From: Nonomuraea fuscirosea
GTDB taxonomy: Bacteria; Actinomycetota; Actinomycetes; Streptosporangiales; Streptosporangiaceae
DNA: 64,000 bases
Assembly (NCBI RefSeq): GCF_003001935.1
Contig: NZ_PVNG01000018.1
Coordinates: forward strand, 217,045 to 281,044
Direction: 5' to 3'
The position numbers and the translations under genes are program-made. Below the pieces are notes generated by a model. It was not told the origin of the DNA. It saw nothing but the letters and a program-made list of their open reading frames with translations, and searched no databases. How positions within the stretch are numbered: the first letter of the stretch is position 1; each line of letters starts with the position of its first letter. Of this stretch, positions 34,495 through 43,425 are shown one piece after another.

Positions 34495-34577
34495 GTCACG
34501 TAATCCTTGTCTGCGGCGGGAAAGGGGGTGGAGCATTCCGGATCGTGTCAGTATCCACCGTCTCAGAAAGGGACGCC

Positions 34578-35471
34578 ATGACGGACTCCCTCATCCTGGT
34601 CACCGGCGCCACCGGCCGGCAGGGCGGCGCCACCGCCCGGCGGCTGCTCGCCTCGGGGCGGCCGGTGCGAGCCCTGGTCCGCGACCCGGCCGCACCCGCC
34701 GCCGCCGCGCTGGCCGCCGCGGGCGCCCAGCTCGTACGCGGCGACTTCGACGATCCGGCCGGCCTGCCGGCGGCGCTCGACGGCGTCACCGCCGTGTTCG
34801 GCGTACCGCCCGCGCTGTACACGCCCTCCGGGACCGACACGGCGCTCGAAGTGGCCCGCGGCCGGGCGCTGATCGACGCGGCCGCCGCCGCCGGAGTCGA
34901 GCAGGTCGTCTTCAGCACCGTCGCCGGGGCTTCGACCGCTTCGCCGGGTATGGCGGGGAAGGCGATGATCCAGCAGTACCTGCACGAACGCATCCGGCTG
35001 TCCACCGTGTTGCGTCCCGTCCGGTTCATGACCAACTACCTGAGCGACGGAAGGTTCGCCCTCGACGGCCTCGCCGACGGCGTGCACCGGCACCTGTTCC
35101 CGCCGGACAGGCCCATGCAGCTCATCGCTCTGGAGGACATCGCCGAGTTCGCCGCGCTCGCGTTCGCGGAGCCGGAACGGTTCGCCGGAAGGACGCTGGA
35201 GCTGGCCGGCGACCAGCCGACCCCCGTCGAGGCCGCCGCCGCGATCACCGCGGCCACCGGCATCCCGATCCGGTACGAGCAGATCAGCGAGGACGAGGCC
35301 GCCGCAGTCGGTCCCGAGGTCGCCCAGACCAGGAAGCGGTGGATCGCCGGGCATCGCTGGCGCGCCGACGTCGAGGCGCTGCGGGTGATCCATCCAGGGT
35401 TGCGGACGTTCGCCGACTGGCTCACCGAATCCGGCGCCGCCGCCATCCGCGCCCACCTCGCCCCGTCCTGA
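34578..35471 (+). CDS. NmrA-like NAD(P)-binding protein
   Basis: 297 aa. It opens with LILVTGATGRQGGATARRLL, an atypical SDR glycine motif, and lacks the YxxxK pair in the usual place, which is typical of NmrA/azoreductase (quinone oxidoreductase-like) proteins. ATG 34578 follows AAAGGGAC. Divergent TetR protein suggests inducible expression, perhaps by an electrophile or drug. Confidence 0.83.
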   Translation: MTDSLILVTGATGRQGGATARRLLASGRPVRALVRDPAAPAAAALAAAGAQLVRGDFDDPAGLPAALDGVTAVFGVPPALYTPSGTDTALEVARGRALIDAAAAAGVEQVVFSTVAGASTASPGMAGKAMIQQYLHERIRLSTVLRPVRFMTNYLSDGRFALDGLADGVHRHLFPPDRPMQLIALEDIAEFAALAFAEPERFAGRTLELAGDQPTPVEAAAAITAATGIPIRYEQISEDEAAAVGPEVAQTRKRWIAGHRWRADVEALRVIHPGLRTFADWLTESGAAAIRAHLAPS

Positions 35472-35492
35472 CCGCCCGTCGTTCAGGACGGC

Positions 35493-36335
35493 TTACGGGA
35501 TCTCGTCGTTCGAGGTTTCGTCCAGCCAGGCGACGATGCTGCGGACGAACACGTCGATGTTCGTCAGCGGGCGGCCGTCGAGCACCCCGACGAGATGCCC
35601 GACACCGATCGAAGCGTCATAGATCCGGGCCCGCCGGTAGGTCTCGGGGTCCACGGCGGCCTTGACGTTGTCCCAGCCGTGCCAGGCCATCAGGGCGGCG
35701 TCGATCGCCGGGTCGAACAGGTGGGCCTGATCCCAGTCCAGGACCCCGATCAGGCGGCCGTCGGTGCTCCAGTGCACGTTGGAAGCACACAGATCGCCAT
35801 GAACCAGCACATCCGGTACGGGCTCCAGATCCCGCGCCGCTTCGAGCCGCCGCCGGCACCGGTCCCGCCACCGCTCGGGCAACTCCGGCACCACCTCCTC
35901 CAACAGCGCCTCAGCCCATTTCGCCGCCCTCGGCGCGTGCAGCAGTCCGCTCAGCCGCGGGGTGACGCCGACCTCCCGCACCGCGCGCAGCAACTTCCCG
36001 ATCTCACCGGGATCGCCCTGCCCTTCGGGCAGTTCGGCGCCCTCGACCCACGACACGGCCACCGCCGCACGCTCGCCGAACCAGGTCACCGGCGTCAGCG
36101 GCTCGGGCACGTCGAACGGCAGCCCGGCCCCGGCCACCTCCCGCAGCACCTCCATGCGACGGGGCATCTCCCGCGCCGACGACGGCCGCCTGCTCACGCG
36201 TACGGCGGCCGTACCGGGAACGAGCACGACGTGATGCAGATTGCCCCCGCTGACCCGGGCGTCCGCCAGGGAGTGTCCGGGCAGGAGCGCGGCGGCGATC
36301 TCCAGCAGTTCACCGGCGGCGGGATCAGCGGTCAT
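35493..36335 (-). CDS. Aminoglycoside phosphotransferase (APH) family kinase
   Basis: 280 aa. The catalytic HGDLCASNV (HxDxxxxN, ~residue 190) and GVLDWDQA (metal-binding Asp) are intact, with a kinase-like N-lobe. The family phosphorylates aminoglycosides or small metabolites; this member has no close resemblance to a named resistance enzyme. GTGAGGGGC precedes ATG 36335. Confidence 0.78.
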   Translation of the reverse strand: MTADPAAGELLEIAAALLPGHSLADARVSGGNLHHVVLVPGTAAVRVSRRPSSAREMPRRMEVLREVAGAGLPFDVPEPLTPVTWFGERAAVAVSWVEGAELPEGQGDPGEIGKLLRAVREVGVTPRLSGLLHAPRAAKWAEALLEEVVPELPERWRDRCRRRLEAARDLEPVPDVLVHGDLCASNVHWSTDGRLIGVLDWDQAHLFDPAIDAALMAWHGWDNVKAAVDPETYRRARIYDASIGVGHLVGVLDGRPLTNIDVFVRSIVAWLDETSNDEIP

Positions 36336-36462
36336 GCCCTCACGTACATTCAGGTCGAGGCGGACTTCCGGGCGGTTTCGACGTAGCGGCCGAGGCCGGC
36401 ACGCCGACCGGAGGGGGGATGACATGCTCGCACATCACCGAAGCCAGGAAACGGAGGGTCGA

Positions 36463-36642
36463 ATGGAAAAAGCCCTCATATGCCGGCCGCGCGCCGTGTC
36501 CGTGCTCGGCGTCGCGGGCGCGGTCGTCGCCGGTGCTTCAGGGCCGGCCAGGCAGTCCGACGGGAACATGTTGCAGGTGCTCATCCGGATCGTCTGCAGG
36601 GGCAACTCGCGGGCGTCTACCGTGGTCGGATTCAACCGCTAG
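36463..36642 (+). CDS. Small hypothetical peptide with signal-like N-terminus
   Basis: A 59-aa reading frame begins at ATG 36463 after an excellent RBS (GGAGG, 5 bp). The N-terminal third (AVSVLGVAGAVVAGASGPA) looks like a signal peptide, the rest has one Cys. No family. Support is the RBS and the signal-like segment only. Confidence 0.4.
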   Translation: MEKALICRPRAVSVLGVAGAVVAGASGPARQSDGNMLQVLIRIVCRGNSRASTVVGFNR

Positions 36643-36664
36643 CAGAGGGGCCGCGCACTCTCAC

Positions 36665-37591
36665 ATGATCGACCTTCCTTCGGACGTGGAAGCGGCGCGA
36701 CTGCTGGAGCGCTTGGGTGTCTCGTCCCGAGATCGGGACGAGACGCTGGCGGCGCGGCCTGACCCCCAGGAGCACCCGGAGCTGTGGCGGAGCTTGGAGC
36801 GGTGCTACCGGGACCTGACCTCGCACCTAGGTGCGGCGCTCCCGGCCGACGGCTATCGCGCTTTACCGGCCTTCCCCGCAGAGGCCGGCCCGGTGGCGCT
36901 TCACCTTTACGTCTGGCTTTATCTCGCCGTCCTGCCGCGGACGCTCCGCTACCACGCCGAGCGCGGTATCGACCCACGAACGTCATGGGAGACGTTGTCC
37001 ACGCTCGGGCCTGTGATGGCCGAGCACCGGTCCGTGCACGGGCTCGGTGGCGTGGGCGGATTCGACCAGTGGTGCCCGCCGTTGAAATTCCGGGGAACCG
37101 AATACAAGCTCGGCCGCCTGGAGTACGACCGCGGCCATGGCGAACGCCCGGACGGCATGACCGGATACGTCCTGCATCTGCACATCCCCTCCGGCACGCC
37201 GTTGTCCCCAGATTCCTGCGACGAATCGTTCGACCTGGCGCGGACGTTCTTCGAGCGCCATTTCCCCGAGGAGCCGGTCTCCCACTTCGCCTGTCATTCC
37301 TGGTTGCTCGACCCGCAACTCGCCGAATATCTCTCCGAGCGGTCGAACATCGTGCGGTTCCTGCGCCGCTTCACCCTGAAGCCGCGGACGTCGGGCGACG
37401 CGGATCGCGCGGACGGTGACCTGCTGGAATACCTCTTCAGCAAGCCGAGCAGGCAAGAGCCGGTCACCGAAAGCCGGCTCGCGGTTCTGCCCCAGGAGAC
37501 GTCCCTGCAGCGAGCGTACGTGGCCCACCTCCGCTCCGGACGCAACTGGCGGGCACGCACCGGCTGGATGCCGTACCGGACAGCTCGCTGA
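36665..37591 (+). CDS. GNAT-like acyltransferase (NAT_N + GNAT_C)
   Basis: 308 aa. The N-terminal part (~10-130) and the C-terminal domain, with LHLHIPSGTPLSPDSCDESF, ARTFFERHFPEE and ACHSWLLDPQLAEYL, match the two-domain actinobacterial acyltransferases (NAT_N/GNAT_C). Acyl donor and acceptor unknown. Translation start at ATG 36665 lacks a close RBS. Confidence 0.75.
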   Translation: MIDLPSDVEAARLLERLGVSSRDRDETLAARPDPQEHPELWRSLERCYRDLTSHLGAALPADGYRALPAFPAEAGPVALHLYVWLYLAVLPRTLRYHAERGIDPRTSWETLSTLGPVMAEHRSVHGLGGVGGFDQWCPPLKFRGTEYKLGRLEYDRGHGERPDGMTGYVLHLHIPSGTPLSPDSCDESFDLARTFFERHFPEEPVSHFACHSWLLDPQLAEYLSERSNIVRFLRRFTLKPRTSGDADRADGDLLEYLFSKPSRQEPVTESRLAVLPQETSLQRAYVAHLRSGRNWRARTGWMPYRTAR

Positions 37592-37606
37592 CGCCGATCG
37601 ATGGGC

Positions 37607-37612
37607 TACAGT
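37607..37612 (+). promoter_or_regulatory. -10 box of leaderless methyltransferase gene
   Basis: TACAGT matches TANNNT and lies 8 bp before ATG 37621; no RBS is present. Confidence 0.45.
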
Positions 37613-37620
37613 CGTCCGCC

Positions 37621-38274
37621 ATGGCCGAATCCTCCTCCTACCTGACCGCGACGGCGGACGCCTACGACGCCGTCGCCCAGCTCTACGCCGACCTCGTCCG
37701 CGACTCGCTCGACCGCCTCCCTCTGGACCGCGCGATCGTCTCCGTGTTCGCCGAGCTCGTACGGAAGGAAGGACCCCGGCCCGTCGTCGAAGCCGGTTGC
37801 GGGCCCGGGTACATGACGGCGCACCTACGGGACCTCGGCCTGGACGCCTACGGTATCGACCTGTCGCCCGCGCTGCTCGACATCGCCCGCAAGGACTATC
37901 CCGGCCTGCGGTTCGAGCTCGGTTCGATGGACGCCATCGACGTGCCGGACGGTGAGCTGGGCGGCCTGCTCTCCTGGTACTCCGCCATCCACGTCCCGCC
38001 GCCGGAGATGCCGGCGTACTTCGCCGAGTTCCGCCGGGTGCTGGCCCCCGGCGGTCACCTGCTGATCGGTTTCTTCGAGTCCGGGGGCGGCCCGGTGGAG
38101 GAGTTCGACCACAAGGTCACGCCGGCCTACCGGTGGCCGATCGACGAGCTGGCCGAACTGGCGGGCAAGGAGGAGTTCGTCGAGGTGGGACGGATGTTGC
38201 GCGAGCCGCTGGAGGACGAACGTTTCCGCCGCGGCCATCTGCTGATGCGCAGGCAGGCCGCCGTCACGGGCTGA
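37621..38274 (+). CDS. Class I SAM-dependent methyltransferase
   Basis: 217 aa. Motif I VVEAGCGPGYMTAHL (~58-72), the acidic GIDLSPALL after strand 2, and GGHLLIGFFES in motif IV region define the fold. Substrate unknown. ATG 37621 is leaderless. Confidence 0.85.
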   Translation: MAESSSYLTATADAYDAVAQLYADLVRDSLDRLPLDRAIVSVFAELVRKEGPRPVVEAGCGPGYMTAHLRDLGLDAYGIDLSPALLDIARKDYPGLRFELGSMDAIDVPDGELGGLLSWYSAIHVPPPEMPAYFAEFRRVLAPGGHLLIGFFESGGGPVEEFDHKVTPAYRWPIDELAELAGKEEFVEVGRMLREPLEDERFRRGHLLMRRQAAVTG

Positions 38275-38329
38275 TGCTTGGACCAGCCGCCGCCTGCTGA
38301 GGCCATCCGGTAGCGTCGCGGCGGCGCAC

Positions 38330-38335
38330 TAAGAT
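38330..38335 (+). promoter_or_regulatory. -10 box of leaderless membrane protein gene
   Basis: TAAGAT lies 8 bp before ATG 38344 with no RBS between. Confidence 0.45.
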
Positions 38336-38343
38336 CGCGTTCC

Positions 38344-40116
38344 ATGTCTTCGGATGGTTTATGGCGGATCATCAGACGTGGAGCGGTAGGTCTGGTTCTC
38401 GCGGCGGCGGTCGCGGGCCTCGTTCTGGGAGACGCCTGGCTCTGGGCGGCCGTCGAATGGTCGCCGCCTGGCGGTCTCTCCGTGAACGGGAGACTCGACA
38501 CCCCGACGACGGTGGCGCTGATCGTGGCCGCCCTGGTGAAGGCCGCGTTCCTGTGGCTGATCCTGCGTACCCCCGTACGAGGGACGCCGGACCGCCGGGC
38601 GAAGGCGCTGCGGACGCTCCTGTACGTGACGGTGGCCTACACCCTCGTGCTGCGGCACCCGATCGGGCTGCTCCCCGACGCGGTGGACGAGGTGCTGACC
38701 CTCGTCCTGTGGACCGCGATCCACGTGCTCTACCTGCTCGTCATCCGCTGGCGGTCCCCCACGTCGCGCGCGGCGGCCGGAGCGGTGTTCGCGGTCGGTC
38801 TGGCGTTGTTCGTCCAGGACGCCCTCGACCGGCTGGACCTGTACGAGGTCGGATCGAGCGGCCTCTCCTCCATGGCCTCGACGCTGAGCGTGGTGGCGGC
38901 GACCGTCCTCACGGTCGTCGGGCAGCGGCGCGACGGCCGATGGAGCCGCGGCACGCTGATCGCGGGGTGGTCGTCGATAGGCGTGTACACGCTCATCCTC
39001 CCGCTCACGCTGATCGCCAAGGACCTCCGTGGCGACGGCGTTGTGGTGACGCTGATCTTCTTCGACGTGGCCATGCTCGTGGGCAGCGTGTGGCATGCGG
39101 CGACCGCCCGTGAACTGGCCGTCGAGGACCGCCCGGCGGACGATCCTCCTCCCGTGCGGCGGCGGGTGAACCGGGTTCTGGTGGCGGCCGTGACCGTACT
39201 GCCGCTCGCCGTACTGATCCAGCCGGAGCAGGCCGCGTATCTCACGTACAGCAGCGGGTCGACGCAGTGTTACGACCAGCCGGCCTTCGGCGACCTGAAG
39301 CCGTCGGAACGCGACGCGACGTTCCTCTGCCGGGCGCGCGGCAGAGACGGCGGGGTTCCGCCCATGTTCCCGGACAGCATGTCGGACCAGGCGGTCCTCG
39401 CGTACGGGCGGGTGCTGTGCCGGACGCAGGACCACGACGAGCAGCAGGCGATCCTGACCCGCGCCGGGAGCGAGCGGGCCGCCTGGGGCGTGAACGCGTG
39501 GGACCTCGTCTACGTCTGCCCGGAGACCGTCGGCGCGACCCGTCCCGACCTGCTGCGTTCGACCGCGGAGACGCAGGAGGACTACGCCGACTCCATCGCC
39601 GAGGCGAACGCGAAGTGCCGCGACCCGTGGCCGCGGACGAAGGGCGTCGTCAGGGCCACGGCCAACTATTTCCTGTTCGCCGACGGGGATCACGGCTACC
39701 TGGTCCACGACCCTGGGGACGCGGCGTTCGAGGAGGAGGCGGAGCAGGCGACGGACCGGGTCTACGACGACAGCACCAGGATCGGGGTGGCCGGCAGCGC
39801 GGCGCTCGTCGGTCACCTCGCGGACGTCTCCGACCTCTGCCTCACGGTGAAGGCCTTCCGCACCGCGCCGCCCGCGCGGACGGCGGGCTGGGACCAGGTC
39901 AGCGAGGTCCCCCTCATCAGCCGCAGCGGCCGGCTCACCGTGCCGGAGATGGGCGAGGGAGAGGTGGGCGCGGGCGCCCCGATGCCGAACCTGGCGATCA
40001 AGGGCAAGGGCCGTTACCGGCTCCGCGTCTACATCCGGGTGAATGACGCGGCGGAGGAGCATCTGGTCGTCGTGTTCCCGGGGACGTCGAGCAAGATGCT
40101 CAAGCTGAAGTCGTGA
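38344..40116 (+). CDS. Polytopic membrane protein with extracytoplasmic C-terminal domain
   Basis: 590 aa. Roughly seven hydrophobic helices in residues 10-310 (for example GLVLAAAVAGLVLG, VALIVAALVKAAFLWLIL, VAAVTVLPLAVLI) are followed by a ~270-aa domain rich in Cys (CYDQ, FLCRARG, VLCRTQD, YVCPE, KCRD, LCLTV), perhaps disulfide-linked outside the cell. No family recognised. Confidence 0.65.
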   Translation: MSSDGLWRIIRRGAVGLVLAAAVAGLVLGDAWLWAAVEWSPPGGLSVNGRLDTPTTVALIVAALVKAAFLWLILRTPVRGTPDRRAKALRTLLYVTVAYTLVLRHPIGLLPDAVDEVLTLVLWTAIHVLYLLVIRWRSPTSRAAAGAVFAVGLALFVQDALDRLDLYEVGSSGLSSMASTLSVVAATVLTVVGQRRDGRWSRGTLIAGWSSIGVYTLILPLTLIAKDLRGDGVVVTLIFFDVAMLVGSVWHAATARELAVEDRPADDPPPVRRRVNRVLVAAVTVLPLAVLIQPEQAAYLTYSSGSTQCYDQPAFGDLKPSERDATFLCRARGRDGGVPPMFPDSMSDQAVLAYGRVLCRTQDHDEQQAILTRAGSERAAWGVNAWDLVYVCPETVGATRPDLLRSTAETQEDYADSIAEANAKCRDPWPRTKGVVRATANYFLFADGDHGYLVHDPGDAAFEEEAEQATDRVYDDSTRIGVAGSAALVGHLADVSDLCLTVKAFRTAPPARTAGWDQVSEVPLISRSGRLTVPEMGEGEVGAGAPMPNLAIKGKGRYRLRVYIRVNDAAEEHLVVVFPGTSSKMLKLKS

Positions 40117-40136
40117 ACGGCCGCACCCGGCCCTCT

Positions 40137-41231
40137 TCATGTCGTTCGCACCGGAACCCTGGCCGGTGTCCGGCAGCGGCGGCAGTCGCCCCGGCGGCGC
40201 AGGGCGTAGGCGTACGCGGCGAGGCCGAGGCCCGCGCCCCAGAAGATCCACAACACCCCGGGTGCGGTGAGGCCCCACGTTTCGCCCGTGCCGGCGTCGA
40301 GACTCATGCGCAGGTTCATGAAGCCCGCGGGGATCGCGGCGAGCGCCACGAGGGTCGCCGGGACGACGGCGAGCGCGGGCGGCACCCGCCGGCCCGCCTT
40401 GAACCAGATCCAGCGCGGATAGACCTCACCCCAGCGCCGGATCAGCCCGTGGGTCAGCACGGCGCCGCCGATCGAGGCGAGCGCGCAGCCGAGTCCCACC
40501 TCCAGCATGCCGGGCGTCTCGCGCATCATGCGGAGGAAGTCGTCGGTGATGCCGAGCGGGAGGCCGGCGTACCAGGCGATCCGGGTGATCTCGTACGGGA
40601 CCGGCGCGGCGCAGGCCACGTACACGGCCCACCGGCCCCAGCGGCGCGCCGCCTCCGGAGTGGTCCAGCGCGCGACCGCCGAGTCGCCCCGGCCGCAGTG
40701 CGCGCAGACCTGCCTGGTGCGCCGTTGGTAGGCGAGCGTGGTCAGGGCCCACAGGACGCCGATGGCGAACAGGACGATCAGGTTCGTCCGGTGCCAGTAC
40801 AGGATGTCCCCGATGCCCTCCTGCGGTCCAGGAACGCCGGTGAAGACGAACACCAGCAGAAAGGGCGAGAAGGCGATCAACCCGAGCAGCGAGAAGTCCG
40901 GAATGATCAGGACGAGCAGCCCGGCCAGGCCCCAGCCGAAGCCGAGCAATGCCCTGCGCACACCGTGTCGTCCCCACTGCCGAGTCATCGCCAGGGCCGC
41001 GACCGCGCCGATCAGCCCGACCACGGCCATGACCGGCGCGACGGCCCCGGCCTCGCTGCCCTCGAGGATCGAGCCTGACGCGCGGTCGTCCTCGACGGGC
41101 GCGAACGGAAAACCACCGCCGCCCAGCGCCCAGAACACCCCCAGCGCTCCGTAAAGCGCTGAACCTCCTGCCGCGGCGTACCCCGACCACACCGGCCAGT
41201 GCGCCGACCAGCGAAACCATCGCCTCATCAC
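40137..41231 (-). CDS. Polytopic membrane protein with zinc-knuckle-like Cys pair
   Basis: 364 aa with about eight TM segments and a cytoplasmic loop holding CAHCGRGDSA near residue 180. GTG 41231 is 8 bp past GGAGGAGG; ATG 41228 is the alternative. Its upstream gap carries two GTGCCG dyads shared with the divergent two-component system, so coregulation is possible. Function unknown. Confidence 0.65.
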   Translation of the reverse strand: MMRRWFRWSAHWPVWSGYAAAGGSALYGALGVFWALGGGGFPFAPVEDDRASGSILEGSEAGAVAPVMAVVGLIGAVAALAMTRQWGRHGVRRALLGFGWGLAGLLVLIIPDFSLLGLIAFSPFLLVFVFTGVPGPQEGIGDILYWHRTNLIVLFAIGVLWALTTLAYQRRTRQVCAHCGRGDSAVARWTTPEAARRWGRWAVYVACAAPVPYEITRIAWYAGLPLGITDDFLRMMRETPGMLEVGLGCALASIGGAVLTHGLIRRWGEVYPRWIWFKAGRRVPPALAVVPATLVALAAIPAGFMNLRMSLDAGTGETWGLTAPGVLWIFWGAGLGLAAYAYALRRRGDCRRCRTPARVPVRTT

Positions 41232-41279
41232 GTCCACCACCTCCTCCGCCCAGCATCGAGGAGGCGCAGGTCACCGGCC

Positions 41280-41299
41280 GAGGTGCCGAACGGCACCTC
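41280..41299. promoter_or_regulatory. Dyad operator 1 (GAGGTGCCG-AA-CGGCACCTC)
   Basis: Perfect 9-bp arms around AA at 41289-41290. Its core GTGCCG-N2-CGGCAC recurs 42 bp downstream. Lies in the gap between the divergent membrane protein and sensor kinase genes. Confidence 0.6.
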
Positions 41300-41324
41300 T
41301 CGGGCGTGGACGCGCGCGCAAGAT

Positions 41325-41338
41325 GTGCCGTTCGGCAC
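41325..41338. promoter_or_regulatory. Dyad operator 2 (GTGCCG-TT-CGGCAC)
   Basis: Six-bp arms around TT at 41331-41332, centre 42 bp (four helical turns) from operator 1. It ends 25 bp upstream of the sensor kinase -10 box, so it abuts the -35 region, as for a LuxR-type activator. Confidence 0.6.
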
Positions 41339-41363
41339 TGGCGGCGGGCCGAATCCGCCTGGC

Positions 41364-41369
41364 TAAGCT
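41364..41369 (+). promoter_or_regulatory. -10 box of leaderless sensor kinase gene
   Basis: TAAGCT ends 6 bp before ATG 41376; no RBS present. Confidence 0.55.
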
Positions 41370-41375
41370 CGGAAC

Positions 41376-42716
41376 ATGCCCCCAGGAAGCAGCCAGACCG
41401 TGCGGTGGCGTGCGCGGGCCGGCCTGGTCGCGATCGTCGTCGTGACGCTGACCGGGATCGCCGCCGCGCCCGCGTTCGGCGCGCCGGCCACCGTGCCGGT
41501 GGCGTTGACGACGGCCGCCGTCATCAGGGTGCTGTCCGGATGGCCGGCCGATCGCCGCCGGATCGCGCTCATCACGGGTGGGGCGGGTCTCGTGTCGCTG
41601 GCCGCGACCGCCGGCGTCGTGTGGCTCGACGCGGCGGGCCCGCCCGCCGCGAGCGGGTGGCTCTTCGGCGAGTCCGTCGGCCTGCTGATCCTGGTCCTGC
41701 TGGCGGTACGGGCCGCGCCCGTCCGCCCGGCGATCGTCTCCGCGGGGCTGGCCGGGGTCGCCGTGCCGCTCCTGCTGGTGCGCGTGAGCGCGGGACCGCC
41801 GACTCCGGCGGCGCTGGCGGGCTTCGCCGTGTGGGCGTTGTTCGCGGTGCTCGCGGCCGTGATCGGGCTCTACCTGCGGTCACTGGACGATCTCCGGGCC
41901 CGTTCGGTACGGGCGGCCCGGCAGGAGCAGCGGCTGCGGCTGGCCCGCGACCTGCACGACTTCGTCGCCCACGACGTCAGCGAGATGCTCGCCCAGGCCC
42001 AGGCCGGTCAGATCCTCGCCGAGCACGATCCCGAGCAGGCGCTGGCGATGTTCGGGCGCATCGAGCACGCCGCGCTGCACGCGCTGGGTTCGATGGACAG
42101 GACCGTACGGATGCTGCACGACCCCGACCTCGGCCCCGGCCTCGATGCCGTGCCCGAGCGCGGTGCCGACAGTCCTGGGCCCGATGTCGCGGCTGGGCCG
42201 GCGGCGGCCCGCACACCGTTGCCGGCCCTCGCCGACCTCGCGGACCTGACCGAGCGATTCTCGTCATCGGGCACCGCCAAGGTCCGCCTCGACCTTGACG
42301 CTCTCCTCCACGAGGCCGAACGGGTGCCCAGGGACGTGTCCGCGACGGCGTACCGGATCGTCGTCGAGTCGTTGACCAACGTGCGCCGCCACGCGCGGAC
42401 GGCGAGCCGGGTGGAGGTGAGCGTCCGCCGCCTCCGTGACGACGCCGGGCACGCCCTTGAGGTCATGGTCACCGACGACGCCCGTACCGGAACGACACCC
42501 GACGAGCACCAGGCCGGCGGGGGCAGCGCCGGCAGGCGGACGGCCGGCGGCGGCGCGCGTGGCGGCCTCGGCCTGGCCGGTCTGACCGAGCGCGCCGAAG
42601 CGCTGGGCGGCACCCTGACCGCCGGCCCCCGCACTCCTCACGGATGGCACGTCACCGCCACGCTGCCGCTGACCCTCACACCATCGGACCTGAGCACCGC
42701 ACCGGCCGGCGCATGA
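41376..42716 (+). CDS. NarL-type sensor histidine kinase
   Basis: 446 aa. Five or six TM helices in residues 15-165, a HisKA_3 phosphoacceptor box LARDLHDFVAHDVSEML (His ~196) and a C-terminal HATPase with the N box VVESLTNVRRHA and GGLGLAGLTERAEALGG. A Gly/Ala-rich segment (~385-395) interrupts the ATPase lid. Paired with the LuxR-type regulator that follows. Two dyads upstream suggest autoregulation. Confidence 0.86.
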   Translation: MPPGSSQTVRWRARAGLVAIVVVTLTGIAAAPAFGAPATVPVALTTAAVIRVLSGWPADRRRIALITGGAGLVSLAATAGVVWLDAAGPPAASGWLFGESVGLLILVLLAVRAAPVRPAIVSAGLAGVAVPLLLVRVSAGPPTPAALAGFAVWALFAVLAAVIGLYLRSLDDLRARSVRAARQEQRLRLARDLHDFVAHDVSEMLAQAQAGQILAEHDPEQALAMFGRIEHAALHALGSMDRTVRMLHDPDLGPGLDAVPERGADSPGPDVAAGPAAARTPLPALADLADLTERFSSSGTAKVRLDLDALLHEAERVPRDVSATAYRIVVESLTNVRRHARTASRVEVSVRRLRDDAGHALEVMVTDDARTGTTPDEHQAGGGSAGRRTAGGGARGGLGLAGLTERAEALGGTLTAGPRTPHGWHVTATLPLTLTPSDLSTAPAGA

Positions 42717-42762
42717 CCGCTGATCCCGCTCCCGCGTGCCTGAGCCCCCGCACGGCCGGCGC

Positions 42763-43425
42763 ATGACCTCCGACCCGATCCGCGTCCTGCTCGCGGACGA
42801 CCAGGAGAACATCCGCCACGCCTTCCGCATCATCCTGGACAGCCAACCCGACATGACCGTCGTGGCCGAGGCCGCCACCGGCACCGCAGCCGTGGAGCAG
42901 GCCCGTCACCTGCGTCCTGACGTCGTGCTCGCCGACATCCGCATGCCCGGCCTCGACGGTCTCGAAGTCACCCGCCTGCTCGCCGGGCCGGACGTCCCCG
43001 ACCCCGTCCGCGTCGTGGTCGTCACCACGTTCGACCTGGACGAGTACGTGCACACCGCACTGCGCAACGGCGCCTGCGGATTCCTGCTCAAACGCTCGGG
43101 CCCGGCCCTGCTGACCGAAGCCGTCCGCGCCGCGATGTCCGGCGACACCCTGATCAGCCCGCAGGTCACCGTACGCCTCCTGCGCCACCTGACCACGCCG
43201 CCACCCCGGCCGGCCCGCACGGGGGCGGCCCGCCTCACCGACCGCGAACTGCAGATCACCCGGCTCGTCGCCCGGGGCCACACCAACGCCGACATCGCCA
43301 CCATCCTGTTCATCTCACCCGGCACCGTGAAGAACCACATCGCCGGCATCCAGAACAAGCTCGGCACCCGCAACCGCGTCGACATCGCCGCCTGGGCGTG
43401 GGAAAGCGGCATCATGACCTCATGA
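42763..43425 (+). CDS. NarL/LuxR-family response regulator
   Basis: 220 aa. Receiver domain with ADDQENIR and phosphoacceptor Asp in LADIRMPGLDG, then a C-terminal LuxR HTH (LTDRELQITRLVARGHTNADIATILFISPGTVKNHI). ATG 42763 lies in a 15-bp sequence that repeats exactly 50 bp upstream at the kinase stop codon. Partner of the upstream kinase; the two GTGCCG dyads are its likely targets. Confidence 0.9.
   Translation: MTSDPIRVLLADDQENIRHAFRIILDSQPDMTVVAEAATGTAAVEQARHLRPDVVLADIRMPGLDGLEVTRLLAGPDVPDPVRVVVVTTFDLDEYVHTALRNGACGFLLKRSGPALLTEAVRAAMSGDTLISPQVTVRLLRHLTTPPPRPARTGAARLTDRELQITRLVARGHTNADIATILFISPGTVKNHIAGIQNKLGTRNRVDIAAWAWESGIMTS

Noticed and set aside
34495..34577. Clear TetR palindrome in the TetR/NmrA gap
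   Set aside because: I looked for a dyad but found no convincing one by eye.
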